A model generated the notes under the pieces. That model was given only the letters and a program-made list of their open reading frames with translations. It was not told where the DNA came from and did not search any database. Source: Bacteroidota bacterium (GTDB lineage: Bacteria; Bacteroidota; Bacteroidia; Palsa-965). Taken from it: 41,968 bases of DNA. A program made the translations under genes and the position numbers. Shown piece after piece: positions 41,870-41,968 of this stretch. The stretch's first letter is position 1; the number at the start of each line of letters is the position of its first letter. The DNA lies in contig PLXK01000023.1 in assembly GCA_003151415.1 (NCBI GenBank), positions 1-41,968 of the forward strand, read 5' to 3'.

Positions 41870-41968
41870 TAAGCTATCCCAATAACCACCATCGTTTATC
41901 GCATAAGTTGCATAAAAAAAATTACAATAATTTAAAAACGATTTATATAATGGTATAGAGAATCAAGA

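Overview
The window looks like a Bacteroidota chromosome segment, probably from the Chitinophagia/Sphingobacteriia side. The evidence is repeated type IX secretion (T9SS) C-terminal sorting domains, SprB, PKD and Reg_prop repeats, a LytS-type kinase paired with a LytTR regulator, weak Shine-Dalgarno sites, and several -7 boxes of the Bacteroidota form TAnnTTTG. The rank below phylum is inference. No T9SS machinery, ribosomal genes or CRISPR arrays were seen.

Layout. 1-782: 5' part of ispG (isoprenoid synthesis), running off the left edge. 1003-4115: an operon of an ECF sigma factor, a membrane-anchored protein that seems to join an anti-sigma-like tail to an outer-membrane barrel, and a PKD lipoprotein. 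4181-6031: an isochorismatase-fold protein and an MFS exporter. 6118-6614: tRNA-Asn with its terminator, a small GIY-YIG nuclease gene, and a decayed copy of the tRNA plus terminator. 6994-10005: U32-family protein and a trypsin/PDZ protease. 10146-15979: two large repeat-rich T9SS cargo proteins. 16188-25394: a signalling region. 25617-31101: small lipoprotein, Omp85-like barrel, polytopic membrane protein, secreted protein and another barrel. 31174-31788: a seven-residue repeat protein. 32416-41869: more T9SS cargo, lipoproteins, an L,D-transpeptidase and an AT-rich beta-helix gene at the right edge.

The most interesting region is 16188-24300. Two Reg_prop/Y_Y_Y sensors, one ending in a SpoIIE-type phosphatase and one in a LytS-type histidine kinase followed by a LytTR regulator, flank two small divergent genes (55 and 56 codons). 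These are paralogous and encode peptides with a conserved basic leader ending in a double glycine and a Ser/Thr/Asn-rich, cysteine-free tail. This resembles double-glycine exported or RiPP-type precursors next to a peptide-responsive two-component system. No maturase or C39 transporter lies in the window, so the function is inference.

The second unusual locus is the GIY-YIG gene between an intact tRNA-Asn and its relic. Its last dozen codons are read from the relic itself. Base composition is visibly more AT-rich in 1-6600 and in 40900-41968 than in the middle of the window.
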